A stretch of DNA of 64,000 nucleotides from the NCBI GenBank assembly GCA_949358305.1, contig OX442314.1, positions 13,137,060 through 13,201,059 on the forward strand, written 5' to 3'. Below, one piece after another: positions 32,601 to 43,020 of this stretch. This DNA comes from Strigamia acuminata. Its lineage: Eukaryota > Arthropoda > Chilopoda > Geophilomorpha > Linotaeniidae. Both the position numbers and the translations under genes were made by a program. How positions within the stretch are numbered: the first letter of the stretch is position 1; each line of letters opens with the position of its first letter. The notes under the pieces were generated by a model that did not search any database, was not told the DNA's origin, and worked only from the letters and a program-made list of their open reading frames with translations.

Positions 32601-34923
32601 GGAAAAATTAGAAGAAAAACAAATCACAAAAAGGCATGTAATTCAAGTGGTGGCCAGCATTTTCGATCCAGTCGGATTCGTCAGTCCATTCAGTGTAACG
32701 GGAAAACTAATTTTTCAAGGACTTTGGCGATTGAAATTAGAGTGGGATAAAAAATTGCCTGAAGAAGAAGCTGAGAGATGGCAAAGTTGGAGAAATCAAG
32801 TTCCACTGCTTGCAAAGATTAAGGTGCCACGTTGGATGGGTTTCAGCAGTGACTTTTCGAACGCTCAGATTCATGTGTTTTGCGACGCCAGCCCGCTCGC
32901 TTATGGCGTGGTGATTTATGCCAGAGTGGGCAATGCTAATAATAATAAAATTTGTTTCATTCTCTCCAAATCTAGAATCGCTCCGGTAAAAACGATTACG
33001 TTGCCTCGACTGGAATTGATGGGGGCACTCCTGTCATCGAGGTTAATTGCTAAATTAAACGAGTTGCCGGCGTCAAGGACAATATGTTGGACGGATTCGA
33101 CCATAGTGTTGGCGTGGCTGAAGCGGGGGAACAGCAAGACGATTCCTTTCGTGTCCCGACGAGTCGAGGAGATTCAACTCAACGCGCCACACGCGGAATG
33201 GCGCCACGTCCCCGGCAAAGAGAATCCAGCCGACCTGCTGACCAGAGGGATAGACGCACAACAGCTGTTGGACGACCAAATTTGGTGGAAAGGGCCAAAA
33301 TGGTTGTCACAGAACGAGAACACTTGGCCACAGGTGGACATTGAACCCGAATTCGACGAAGAAGCCGACGAACAAGTCAATGTCGTGATCGATGACGAGC
33401 CACCTTTGAAAGAACTTTTAATCAATTTAAATACATGCAGTTCGTGGACGAGCTTGTTGCACAGAACGGGGTGGGTACAACGATTTGCGGACAATTTGAA
33501 ACGAAAGGAAAGGAACGGATCACCATTGTCGTTAGACGAATTACGCCGCGCCGAGCATTATTGGATTGGTGCAGTGCAGCAACTTTATTTTTCGAGTGAA
33601 ATTAAATCAATTGAGGCGGGACGACGAGTCGAGACAGATTCCGTGTTGAGCCAAATCGACTGCGCATTCGACGACCACCACCTTCTACATGTGCGAACCA
33701 GACTCGAGTGGGGCGAGGTTCGAAGAGAAGCTAAGGGACCATGGGTGTTGCCAGGAGGACAGCGAATTACTGAACTTTTGATATTAGACGCGCATCAACG
33801 AGTTTTTCACGGCGGTCTCGGCGACACTCTCGCAGAAATACGGACGCGATTTTGGATTCCAAGAGCGAGATCGTGTATAAAGAAGATAATTCATAATTGT
33901 TTTATTTGCAGAAAAGTCCAAGGTCGTTTGATGCGACAAATAGAAGCGCCATTGCCAGTTGATCGAGTCAGAAGAGCTGATCCCTTTCAAATAGTAGGAA
34001 TTGATTTCGCCGGCCCTCTTTACCAACGCGCGGGAAATAAGTGTTACATTGCTCTCATCACGTGCGCAGTGACAAGAGCCATTCATTTAGAGTTAGTATC
34101 TTCTATGAGTACAGATGATTTTGTAATGGCATTAAAAAGATTTTTTGCTCGTCGCTGCGTACCAGAGGTAATATATTCGGACAACGCTAAAACGTTTAAG
34201 AGGGCCGATGCTGAATTAAGAGTTTTGATGGGGGCCATTAAATCGACCAAGATTGGTAACTTTCTTTCGCAACGCCAAATCACATGGAAATTCATTGTTG
34301 AGCGAGCAGCATGGTGGGGAGGTTTTTGGGAGAGGATGGTGAGGACGGTTAAGGTGTCACTAAAGAAAATTTTGGGGCGTCGTGTATTGACATTCGAAGA
34401 GTTGACCACCACTTTGTGTGAAGTGGAAGCGATGATAAATTCACGACCAATTTCATACGTGTATGCAGATGCTCAGGAAAAAGAGCCGCTGACACCGTCT
34501 CACTTCCTAGTTGGAAGACGTCACATTTCGCTCCCAGGAACTCATCAACATGACCCCAAACAGATGGATGCTGGTGCGGTTGAACTCTTGAAGCGATGGA
34601 GACTTCGTGAGCGCTTGCTAAAACAGATTTGGAGGCGCTGGAACCACGAATACCTGATTGAGCTTAGGGTATTTCGAACCGACAACATCAAAAGGGATTT
34701 GAGGGTTAACGACGTCGTGTTGATACAAGACGAGAATCAACCGAGGTCAGTGTGGGCAATGGGATTGGTAACACTTGTTTTTCCTGGGCGGGATGGGAAA
34801 GTGAGGTCCTGTGAGGTCCGACTCGCCACAGGGAAGAAGTTGAGGCGTCCCATACAAAGATTGTGCCTTTTGGAAGCGCACGAGGACATTGTCGCAGATG
34901 TTAGCGACCCCCCCCCAGTGTAA
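29608..34923 (+). CDS. BEL/Pao gag-pol polyprotein
   Basis: One uninterrupted frame of 1771 codons from ATG 29608 (context aaaaATGg). Residues 1-110 are charged and coiled-coil-like; about 166-317 match the BEL gag core (DUF1759 type). Three zinc knuckles lie at about 391-452. The protease motif FFDGGS has its aspartate at residue 496. Reverse transcriptase has YVDD at 919-922. RNase H acidic residues are D1093, E1136 and D1163. The integrase zinc finger is H1396, H1401, C1431, C1434; the catalytic triad is likely D1466, D1525 and E1575. A C-terminal domain of the DUF5641 type follows. The stop codon TAA (34921-34923) lies inside the 3' LTR. All key catalytic residues are present. The protease has glycine where many retroviral-type enzymes have serine or threonine (DSG/DTG). 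Overlapping frames here are shadows. Confidence 0.95.
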   Translation: MAEISEIDKLKRNRTTARTACTRLTNSTAGLLAEVPVDLKKLARHRAQLQAKKDILAGLDERIGNLITDDNEATADQETADIYQERLIDHMEDLVQHADEIRRAEVGQANEATAAANQKKLEDAIAAQMLLNQQAITAQIAAQVQVHLPPPAVPPPVNEEQDAGSMKLPTINMNKYNGDPTKWCDFWSNYEIGIGSNKRLTPKAKLVYLKTFLEGPAASVVAGLNPTDENYETAKELLKNRFGKKNVVINAHLRAIERVPAVKKIGDLTALRRLYDECELHVRSLENLEVEVATFGALLCPKLMAAVPDFIAMGFAQGDNDDETDIKAFLTYLNKQIGLRERTAAANDYNKESNLEEKKTSRPTFTKNTEWVKKKVTLPSVNALTISTNECIYCEVTEHATEACPLPPHKKRRNLMRAGRCFLCFDKGHRVTKCTAKIKCEKCKRRHHTQLCEDDDPEEIKTTAVWSANKNELYFQVLMVDVESDERKRTVQCFFDGGSHRTFITEKLSKELNAQEVGEAVMNIVPFGQREPTPTQRKQVRVTLCARDGENSRIEVQAIVVPWITSSVVKRADDNIQTMLNKHGIRLNIDQNQVRHGDVSILVGIDYFWKIVNGRVERLGPGLVGLETMFGWTIHGSNEEIDRKEKNLIIPVNLTKYEESLDLKLQKFWELDTIGIMHESTTGRQDEDLQALEGFKRSLKWNGVRYEVRLPWLVSKDELEDNYNIALRRFWNLVRKFKKDPSLYAKYREVINSQIAEGIVEDVPTGNTNKNRCYYLPHSPVVREQRETTKLRVVCDASSHGAKNKSLNDCLFTGPNLLPEIIRMLIHFRTFIYAAIGDIVKAFHQIGIHIDDRDCLRFFWLCDEWDGKGPLKLRILRQTRVLFGATPSPFLLNATIREHLMKYVEQYPETVLQVLLRFYVDDFINSNHDEAILTKTCYEVAEILKGANMELTKWMTNSSQVRERMTPSATNDKTITKVLGLIWDINLDVLSLEMNELLEKLEEKQITKRHVIQVVASIFDPVGFVSPFSVTGKLIFQGLWRLKLEWDKKLPEEEAERWQSWRNQVPLLAKIKVPRWMGFSSDFSNAQIHVFCDASPLAYGVVIYARVGNANNNKICFILSKSRIAPVKTITLPRLELMGALLSSRLIAKLNELPASRTICWTDSTIVLAWLKRGNSKTIPFVSRRVEEIQLNAPHAEWRHVPGKENPADLLTRGIDAQQLLDDQIWWKGPKWLSQNENTWPQVDIEPEFDEEADEQVNVVIDDEPPLKELLINLNTCSSWTSLLHRTGWVQRFADNLKRKERNGSPLSLDELRRAEHYWIGAVQQLYFSSEIKSIEAGRRVETDSVLSQIDCAFDDHHLLHVRTRLEWGEVRREAKGPWVLPGGQRITELLILDAHQRVFHGGLGDTLAEIRTRFWIPRARSCIKKIIHNCFICRKVQGRLMRQIEAPLPVDRVRRADPFQIVGIDFAGPLYQRAGNKCYIALITCAVTRAIHLELVSSMSTDDFVMALKRFFARRCVPEVIYSDNAKTFKRADAELRVLMGAIKSTKIGNFLSQRQITWKFIVERAAWWGGFWERMVRTVKVSLKKILGRRVLTFEELTTTLCEVEAMINSRPISYVYADAQEKEPLTPSHFLVGRRHISLPGTHQHDPKQMDAGAVELLKRWRLRERLLKQIWRRWNHEYLIELRVFRTDNIKRDLRVNDVVLIQDENQPRSVWAMGLVTLVFPGRDGKVRSCEVRLATGKKLRRPIQRLCLLEAHEDIVADVSDPPPV

Positions 34924-35398
34924 AAACTAGGGTTTTAGTGTATTTTAATTTTGTATTAAATTGGTGTTGGGAAATTTTGGGTTTTTACTGTAATCTGTTT
35001 TGATTGCCTTCTGCGAATTTTTTGAAGGGAAAACCCGAGTCTTTTGTTGTGATTCTAGAAGTGTCTAAATTTACACCAGATGTGGTGACGTTTTCTATTG
35101 TTTAGAGTTTTTGACCTTTTTTTTGACTTTTTGTTCTCATTTTCTGAGAACTATTTATATTTGTATGTTTTGTTCTTGTTTCCAAGAACTAATTATTTCA
35201 TGTATTTAACATCGTTTTTCAACGAAAATAAACCAGTACAAACTTTCACTTTACCCAAGCAGGACTGCTCTTGTTGAGCAGTTAGAATTTATTTGTATTC
35301 ACACACTGAAAAAGAACTTAGAAATTTTCGAAACCTGAACCAACTGAATTTACATCAAAAAAGCGAACTTTTAACATTCACAAACTGGGATTTTCACA
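34919..35398 (+). repeat. BEL/Pao 3' LTR
   Basis: 480 bp, identical to the 5' LTR, followed by the TAAAT duplication. The tract just upstream is nine cytosines (34909-34917) rather than the purine run expected for a polypurine tract. The gag-pol stop codon is read from the third LTR base. Confidence 0.95.
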
Positions 35399-35403
35399 TA
35401 AAT
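35399..35403. repeat. BEL target-site duplication, right
   Basis: TAAAT, identical to 29034-29038. Confidence 0.85.
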
Positions 35404-35694
35404 ATACCGGGCCTAGACTTGTATAATTCTTGGTACAAATGCAGGCAATCCGCCTTTAAGTTTAAGGCCATGATCATGTTAAGTTGAAAATACAAAAACG
35501 GAAAAAACACAAACGTCAAGCTGTAGAAGACAAATGAGATGTCTGGAAGAGCTCTGAATACTGGTTTCTTTATTAAATAACATTGAAACTGTAGGAACAC
35601 ACTAGACGATTTGAAAACTCCAATAAAGACATTTGTTTCCTCCTACCTTCTTAGTAGTATAATGTATTAACATTTTGCATGGTTGAAAAAGCAA

Positions 35695-35785
35695 TGGCTT
35701 GGACCCCAAGGAGTCACGAGCCGGGAGTTGAACCCAGCTACTACGTTTGCTGGAAGGCTGCTTCTGGGATCTGAGCTGTTTTTTT
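35695..35785 (-). mobile_element. tRNA-derived SINE relic
   Basis: On the minus strand a B box, GGTTCAACTCC (plus positions 35724-35734), lies 34 bp after an A-box-like cagctcagatc. Spacing and sequence fit the RNA polymerase III promoter of a tRNA-derived SINE rather than a functional tRNA, since the acceptor arms do not pair convincingly. Confidence 0.45.
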
Positions 35786-35899
35786 TTTCATTAATCTTGG
35801 TACATTGTACAGTTTGTACTATTAAGAATGCAGAATGAAAAGAATCAAACGATGTTTTTGTCTTTGATATATTTGTCATCGTTTATGTCGTAAACCTTA

Positions 35900-36257
35900 T
35901 GCTGGGCGCGCACATACCAAATCGCGTCACGATCGCGTTGCCATTGCGCATGCGCAAATGACGTCATTTCCTTCGCGCCGGTTTGAAATCTACTTTAGAA
36001 AATAGTACTTGTCCCAAGTACTATTTCGCCCGCGATTCATGTCGCAGCCAATCCGTGAGCTGTGTGAAATGACGTCATTTCATCAACATTTTCCACCGAA
36101 ATGGTGGGCAGGTTTTTCGGATCAGGAATGACGTCGTAACATTGAAATAGCAAAGCTGAAATAGCTACATGTGTGTAGCATTGCGCGCGATTCACAGGGC
36201 GATTTTGCTTGCAAAATTGCGACGCGATGTGAAATCGCGATATGTGTGCGCCCAGCA
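35900..36257. mobile_element. 358-bp MITE with GC-rich ends
   Basis: Ends tgctgggcgcgcacata and tatgtgtgcgcccagca are inverted copies. Subterminal segments (aaatcgcg and cgcgatt) also pair. The interior repeats aatgacgtcatttc around two full CRE sites (tgacgtca). No coding frame. The target duplication is unclear. Confidence 0.75.
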
Positions 36258-36549
36258 GTAGTTATTACACATAAAGGCAGTGGCGTAGGAAGACATCAAT
36301 GGGCGCGTATGCATGTTGGATGATAGACCCTTTGACCTAGGTTTTTCATTGTCTAAAAAACCTAAATAGCTTAAAAAAATACCCGATAAAATGTACTCAG
36401 TACGGATCAGATAGTGCTCGTCCAGACCGGTTTGTTGGACCCAACCTATACCCAGCAATGTTAAATTCCCTCCCCCATCCAGACAGCTTGTTAGTCCGGA
36501 CAACTTTATGGGAGCCGTCCTACGTTCTGGTTACACAGACATGGCCACT

Positions 36550-36606
36550 TTAACCACTGGGCTAACTGGACTGCAACCCAGGGGCGCTAAGCTCCTCCTA
36601 CAAAGA
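36550..36606 (-). mobile_element. Possible tRNA-derived SINE head
   Basis: On the minus strand tagcccagtgg (plus positions 36554-36564) is a perfect RNA polymerase III A box. A convincing B box is not visible downstream, only a degenerate ggacggctcccat. Probably a worn SINE. Confidence 0.35.
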
Positions 36607-37490
36607 GTTTTCATAAGTGTTCATATATAACTTAACTTGTAAATGTAAAAATGATTTTTTTTTAATTACGGCAAGGGACAAGGGGCGTCTGATTTTTTTT
36701 TTAGCCCAGGGAGCTGAAAAGTGTTATGAGGGCCCTGTGCACAGAGTACATACTGCATGGAAACATTTTGGGTGAAAGGGCACTTCAGCTCATCGTCTGA
36801 CATGTGGAATGGGAATGTATCTTTATGTGGTCAGTGTGTTAGGTGGTAAATAATTTGTTCCAATATATGTGTTTTATTCAAAATAGCAGAACCAACCACC
36901 AATTAAATGAGCGAGGTAATCAGGATATTCAGGAAATCACTAAGGCTTGAGTGCAGACAAGTCCTAATAGAGTAGGATTGAATCGTATTTTATCTTTTTC
37001 TTGTTTCAATAAAATTTAATGCTCGCGATAGGCGATGTTAAAGATGACCCTAAGGATTAGATTGTAATCCACCCTTGGGTTAACACTTTTTTTTACAGCA
37101 TTCAGTCATGTTTTAAACGTTAGAGCCATAGGCTATTAGAAGACATATCAGAGTTTTCAATGACTTGTCATCTTTTTCTTTTTTTTTCAAAAAAAATTCA
37201 TATCGGCTTAGTTTTACGAGAGTTTTAGAAGGCAATAAATATGTGCGTCTTTTTCTTGATAATTTTGACGTACGTGTAATTGATTAATGAGCTGAGTAGA
37301 CCTTTACTGAACTAAATCATGGTGACTGCCATCTAGTGCCAAAACGTGATAGGAAATGCTGTAGCTAAAAGTCTACACCAGTGGTTCATGGTGCATGCAT
37401 CTTTTAGGGATTGCTGATCGTGGCGGGTGCGAGAAGTTGTGTTAAAAATATTATCGTATATGTGCGTGCAAAACACTACCGTGAAGTGGG

Positions 37491-37809
37491 GGGTGCGCAT
37501 TATACATGCGGCATTAAAAAAAAAATTGTTACATACGTAGAATGGATGTATAGCGTACATAGAACATACGTATAACATGTTAGTGTATGTATGAAGTACC
37601 TGTTAGTTAATTGTTAGTTAAAAATTCTACCGTAGCAGCAAAGCAGCCTTGAAATAGCCATAATGAGCTAACCGAAGCGCAAGAAATGTTCAATGACTCA
37701 GAAGATGAAGAATTTTATGGCTTCTAACATTTCCTTTAAAATAAATTTTAAAATAAATATGAATTCGTACTTTTATGGAACATGATTTATGGGTGCGCAT
37801 TGTACATGC
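37491..37809 (+). pseudogene. Relic of a pogo-like transposon
   Basis: A 21-codon acidic tail at 37665-37727 reads ELTEAQEMFNDSEDEEFYGF and a stop, typical of the C-terminus of pogo/Tigger-like transposases. Nearly identical direct repeats gggtgcgcattatacatgc (37491) and gggtgcgcattgtacatgc (37791) flank it. A taccgtg start at 37477 recalls the ends of the pogo-like MITEs elsewhere in the window. The rest of the transposase is missing. Confidence 0.45.
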
Positions 37810-40659
37810 AAACACCATTTGTTGACACCTGATTATGCCATTTCTTTGTTTTGGGTGAATACCTTTTTTTTTGCCATCAACTGGCGGAATTTTCTTAAAG
37901 TTTAGGTCGACAGTATTTCATTTCTTTTGTTGAAATCTACTGTTGATTTGCATTGTTATACAATGAAGGGATTGCGAATAGTTCGAACCTTGCATTTGAG
38001 TCACTTTTGCAGCATAAGGGATTTTTCAGCCGTTCTGATTGGTTTTCGCGGTCAGGTGATCGGCAAGAGCCAATCCAATTGCCCAAATGTGACCATACAA
38101 ACTAACAATTAAGTCCTAGATGGGTTAAAAATAATTCTCTTTAGACTCGTGTTCATTTAAAAAGTAAATGGCGCCTGGTTTGACAATCTACACGTGATCT
38201 AAAGAAACTATAGATTTTTAGATTCAAATCATTGAGACGAATCGATCCGTATGTACAGTACTACATTAAAGTTAGATGAATGGGAATAAACAAAAAAGCA
38301 AATACAAGCGGCAGTGCTTGCAACTTGAGCATCAGAGATTTGTTTGGCATGTATTAAATTTATTATTATGCCACCATTTTACGGGTCCGAAAAGAAATAA
38401 ACGCCCGGGCCGCAATTTGAAGCTTTACGTTGTAATGGCTGGTTTGGTTGTTAAAAAAATTCGATGTAACGAATTATCGATATAATAAATCGATTTTTCG
38501 GATCCCTTGCGATTCGTTATAAAGAGTTTCGATGTATACCTACACACCCGAGGTTGCATATAAATTTCTCGGTCTAAAAGGGGGTCTAAAAGGGGTTGCG
38601 AGTGAAAAAAGTTTCTTGCTCTAATGTACCCAATACAATCTATAAGTATGTACGTTAAATGATATTTTTTACGATAACGTCTCGCACTCCCAGGAGTGGC
38701 ATTTTGCAACCCTGGTTAAGTTAGTGGTCTACACAATGAAATTTCTATATGGCGAGTGGTGACTGTAGAATTGAATAGTAAAATGTGTCATAGTGGTCCT
38801 TTGAGCAATGCATTATATTTTTCGTTTAAGTGGAGAGTTTGTTGGAGCCGGGTTTGACCTTCGCTTAACCTCTTAGAATGTATACAAGGGTGTAATGTTT
38901 AACTTCCATAAAACTTTGCAAGTGTGATAAGTATCCTAGTCATACTTATAAAGTTTTGAAGAGATATAAACTGCCGTAAAAGGATTACCGTGCTAATAGG
39001 AGTGCATCGAGTTATGGGGAACTGTGGAGCGATTTAAATTTTTCTTGCCTAGAATTTTGACTTCAGCGATAGTTAAAATGAGAAGCTGTTGCTTTAAATC
39101 TATGCAATTTAATGAGTAAAAAAAAATAAATAAATAGGAAATAGTTGTTTGGTAATGTTCTTAATCTCGTTGTGCATGCTTGAAGAGATTAAGTTAATTT
39201 GAAGTTGAGAATTTGACCAGTGCCATGTCATTAAAGGGTTGCGCGCTAGAACATACCGAGTCGTTATTTTTTAAAAAAATCATTAAACTGAAGCACTAAA
39301 CTTTATATTTTTAATGAGGACTTAATATTACATTGACCATGCAATCTTCTTAAACCATTAACTAGATTAAAAAATAAAAGCAAAAACAAAATTACTTTAA
39401 TTCATCCATAAATAATCAAATAGTTTTCTATTTTCGTTTGCCACTTCAGCAATGCAGCTCGGAAAAAAAATGTATAGAATAAAAAATGACAATATTTTTT
39501 GTTTTATTTTTCTTTTTTCTTTTGAGATATTATTTTTTTTCTTCGCTAGAGGATCAAGAACTAATGGGAGACCCATTAACTGTAGCACCTAGATTTTTTT
39601 TTGCTACTTTGTTCTCATTTTGGCTGACATTTGCCATTTTTACCATTAAAAAAGGAGGGAAAAGAAAATTAGTTTGCCAAGTGGATGAATCGGTTCGCAC
39701 ATCTTTCTTTTTACCTGCTAATTAGAGGATGATATATTATAAATTAGCAATTAGTGCGACTGCGCACTATTTGCGTCCTGCGGAAGTTGGTTTTTTTTTT
39801 CGAAGAATAATTTTATTTGTGCCTCTTATTTTCTGCATTAGCATAAAGGAGGTGATGGTTTTAGGTGAACGTGCTTTGAGCTGCAGCAAGTGCGATAAAG
39901 TTGGCAGTGGGTGGGAGTGTTGAATAGTAAGAACGAGTGTCGATTTTCAATTTACATGAGCGAAACGTTGTCATTGGATTTGGGTGCGAGAAATCCACCG
40001 CTTCTGCCATTGTGAGGACGACGACCGCCAGTCGAATATGATGGCGGGAGGACTCGAGCACGAGCAAAGCCAATAGCAAAATAGAAAGGCATTTGTGCTT
40101 ATGTACACAAACTTCGGTATCTGTTATCAGATAAGCTGAGAAAAGAAATCTCCATTTCCTGCAGATTGCATTTCGGCTTCTCGTATTGTGAGAGATTGAA
40201 AGGATTGATAATGAAGATGTTATGTGTAGAAAGGGGAAAGTTAAGTTCATGCAACATGAATAAAAATAGGAATTTTTGTTGCTTCTGTAGAGTCGACAGT
40301 GCTACTGCACAAGCATTGGGAAAAAATATGTGGAGGACAGAACTCCTAGGCTCTTGGGGCCCCATTATTTTGTCAGAAATGAATTTTTTCACTAAAAAAA
40401 GTGAATTATTTTGCTTAATTGGTTCATTTTCCCGCATTTGATCTAAAAAGCGCCTTCATAAGCGCTTTAAAAAAATAATTTTGTTCTTTTGTGGAAAAAG
40501 TGCTTGCAGCAGGGCGGAAAATTTCTGTAAAAAATTAATTGCAAACATCCTGAAATTAGTAATTTATTTCTGTTTATTGTTTAATTATTCACACGATGGT
40601 TTGACCCTTTTGATCCAGACGATCAGAGGTGATTTTCTACTTTCAAATTCTTGTTGCAC

Positions 40660-41048
40660 TCTAACCAACTACAAGTTGGTCCTTTTTCCCATTGGGCGAG
40701 CCTCATTACTCCTACTGTACTGCCACCAGGAAAAGTAGTTTTATTTTTATTTATTTATTTTTTTTATTATACTAAATGATTAAAATGATGAAATTTTATT
40801 TGTATTTTATAATAAAATGTTTTTTCCATTCATGGAATTGAGTTTTATGTTATTTTTAATTCATCATACATATTTGTTTAGTTTATTGGTTACTTTGTCA
40901 GGAAAGCAAACAATTTTTAAATTTTTTTTTCCGATTACAATGTCTGTACATCAAGTACAATTCTGGTGGTTTGGTCTATTTTTTGTATCACTACACAAGT
41001 GAAATGGCTCACCCAATGGGAGAAAGGACCAACTTGTAGTTGGTTAGA
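40660..41048. mobile_element. TATA-ended MITE family, copy A
   Basis: Arms start ctaaccaactacaagttggt on the left and, inverted, on the right; they match over about 43 bp with two changes. Inside the left arm come gcgagcctcattactcc and ccaccaggaaaagtag, and inside the right arm cactacacaagtga. These inner segments recur in copies B-F. The tips lack the TATACTC of the other copies. No coding frame. Confidence 0.8.
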
Positions 41049-42391
41049 TCATCATCTAATCAGTACACCAGCGAAGTTGTCTTTAAACAGATTAAGAATT
41101 CCTCTAGAACAATCTTCCGTTCTCATTTTCTCGATTAAGTATTCACATTGCCGTATTCTTACCACGCCTATTGATGTCTCTCGTCTCTTACACATAAACT
41201 AGATACAGTTTCTCTTCATTTTTATAAGCAAGTAAGGATAAAGATCCACAACATTTAAATAATTCTATTGACCAAGTGGCTGAGAACTTTCGAGCGACTG
41301 ATATCCCTGTCTGACGGTGCAAACTAAATAGGAGAGTTCTAGCAGTGCCATTCTAGCGTATCTAAATTGTTTAACCAATACGAACTTTGTGACAAATGCA
41401 CTGAAGATTTTCTTTTAAAACAAAATACAGATTTTTAGTGTTAATTTTTACAGTAATTCATCTATAAAGTAGCTTTAAAAAGTTACAGTGAACCCAAAAT
41501 AACTGACAGTGGTTGCAAACAAGATCATTGGCAGGAAGTGACATCATTAAATTTAACACACAATTAGGCACTGGATGAAAAAATAATTTTGTTACTCCTG
41601 CTCCTGCACAAAAATGATTTGTTTTTTGTTTTTATCAATTTTGTTTACTCAAATTTTAAATTTTTGGCAAACATTTTCCCAGAATTTTTTCCCAATGATA
41701 TTGATTACCCGTTACGAGCATACAAAAACTGACAACAACAATGAAAATTGCTGAAACTTTAAATGTATTTTTTCAATCTTTCTGTCAACAAGTAAGTTAA
41801 GATCATTTACCAAAAAGGGTTTTTGAAAAAGGTGATTGATGATTGGTAGCTTGATATCGCAGCGGCTGATAAAAGCAGTCAGATAGCTGATATTTGGCAT
41901 CAGATAACAAAGGAACCCATCCTTCTAAATATAAATGCTGCTTTGCTGGAAACTGTGCTCTCAGCTAACGCGTTAAAGAGTAGCTGCATTCAAACAGTCG
42001 TGATACAAGTGTTTCAGCTTGTTTTGTTGTTGTTTCGTTGTGTTAAAAAATATAAAAACTTGAACACATCAAATACTTAAAATGTTATTTTTTTGAATGC
42101 TGCTGTGACTGTCTGTTTGCAGCTCCTTGGCCCTAGGCGGAGCTGCAGTTCCGGAAGTGGTCGTTGGATTACAAAGGAAAAAAGGGCAGTGGTAAATTTA
42201 CACCACTTGGGGGCCCTGACTTCAAAATAATTGGGGCCCGATGGGGAGTGAGGAGAGGATGACCATTCCCCATGAATTATTTTTTACATTTTTTGAATAA
42301 ATAACCCCTGAAATTAGAAGAAATAAAGCAGAAAACATAAAAAAATATCAAATATTGGTATAATTGTTAAAATCTTTTAAAAAATCATTTG

Positions 42392-42625
42392 TACACTCAA
42401 AACCACCACAACGTTGACCTATTCCAGCCGGTTTACGCCTAACTGTGTACTGTGTTCTACTAGTGGAAAAGTAGTTCTATGCCTTTGACAATGAAACACT
42501 TTTTTTGATCGATCACAATGTCTGGAGTTTTTTTACAAATATGGTGTTATGAGCTACTTTTTTGTGCCACTACACCAGTGATACGGCTCGAACAATAGGT
42601 CAACGTTATGGTGGTTTTGAGTATA
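42392..42625. mobile_element. TATA-ended MITE family, copy E
   Basis: The shortest complete copy, 234 bp. Ends are tacactcaaaaccacc on the left and ggtggttttgagtata on the right, with arms of about 35 bp that continue acgttgacctatt. The inner right side carries ctacttttttgtgccactac and caccagtgat, shared with copy F. Non-coding. Confidence 0.8.
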
Positions 42626-42850
42626 GTCGTTTTGCGAGAATAGGGCTGCATATTCACAAACTACGGGCGCTTCAGGAATCTTTGCAGCCAGAAGTGACTA
42701 ATGCATCTATTATTAACGCAGGACGGCAAGTTCCCTGCTCACTGCTCAGATTGCGCTAACCTCACCTTAACTGGGTCAAACAAAGCAAAGCAAAACAAAC
42801 TAAAACCCACACAGACAATAAACAGGGATTTCTGAAGCGCTTGCAGTTTG

Positions 42851-43020
42851 TGGAGTGTTCGGCACTCCAATTCTTATCAATTGTATTTATGATAATTTGT
42901 GACGCTGCCCCCTGTATAAAACGCGCCCCCTGTATAAAACCATGAATAAATCAACACTTATGAAAATACTCCTGTACGTGATGCCTCGTGTATGACTACA
43001 TCCGACTACATCCAACTACA
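42851..43020 (+). mobile_element. Possible solo LTR remnant
   Basis: A block beginning tgtggagtgttcggcactcc has two TATA-box-like gtataaaac copies and an aataaa, then ends near ccaactaca. Order and motifs suggest a retroelement LTR without internal region. There is no clear target duplication, and the GC-rich stretch to its right (43040-43390) may be leftover internal sequence. Confidence 0.3.

Larger units (their letters stand above)
29039..35398 (+). mobile_element. Complete BEL/Pao LTR retrotransposon
   Basis: A 6360-bp element. Its parts in order are a 480-bp LTR, a tRNA-Phe primer-binding site, one gag-pol frame and a second 480-bp LTR. The two LTRs show no difference in my base-by-base reading. 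A 5-bp TAAAT duplication flanks it. Domain order (gag, zinc knuckles, protease, reverse transcriptase, RNase H, integrase) is that of BEL/Pao. There is no envelope-like frame. It lies in the same orientation as the neurexin gene, in the presumed first intron. Identical LTRs and an open frame point to a very recent insertion. Confidence 0.96.

Noticed and set aside
30169-34412. Other frames of 60-147 codons over the BEL element
   Set aside because: They are shadows of the long gag-pol frame on the other strand or in other frames.
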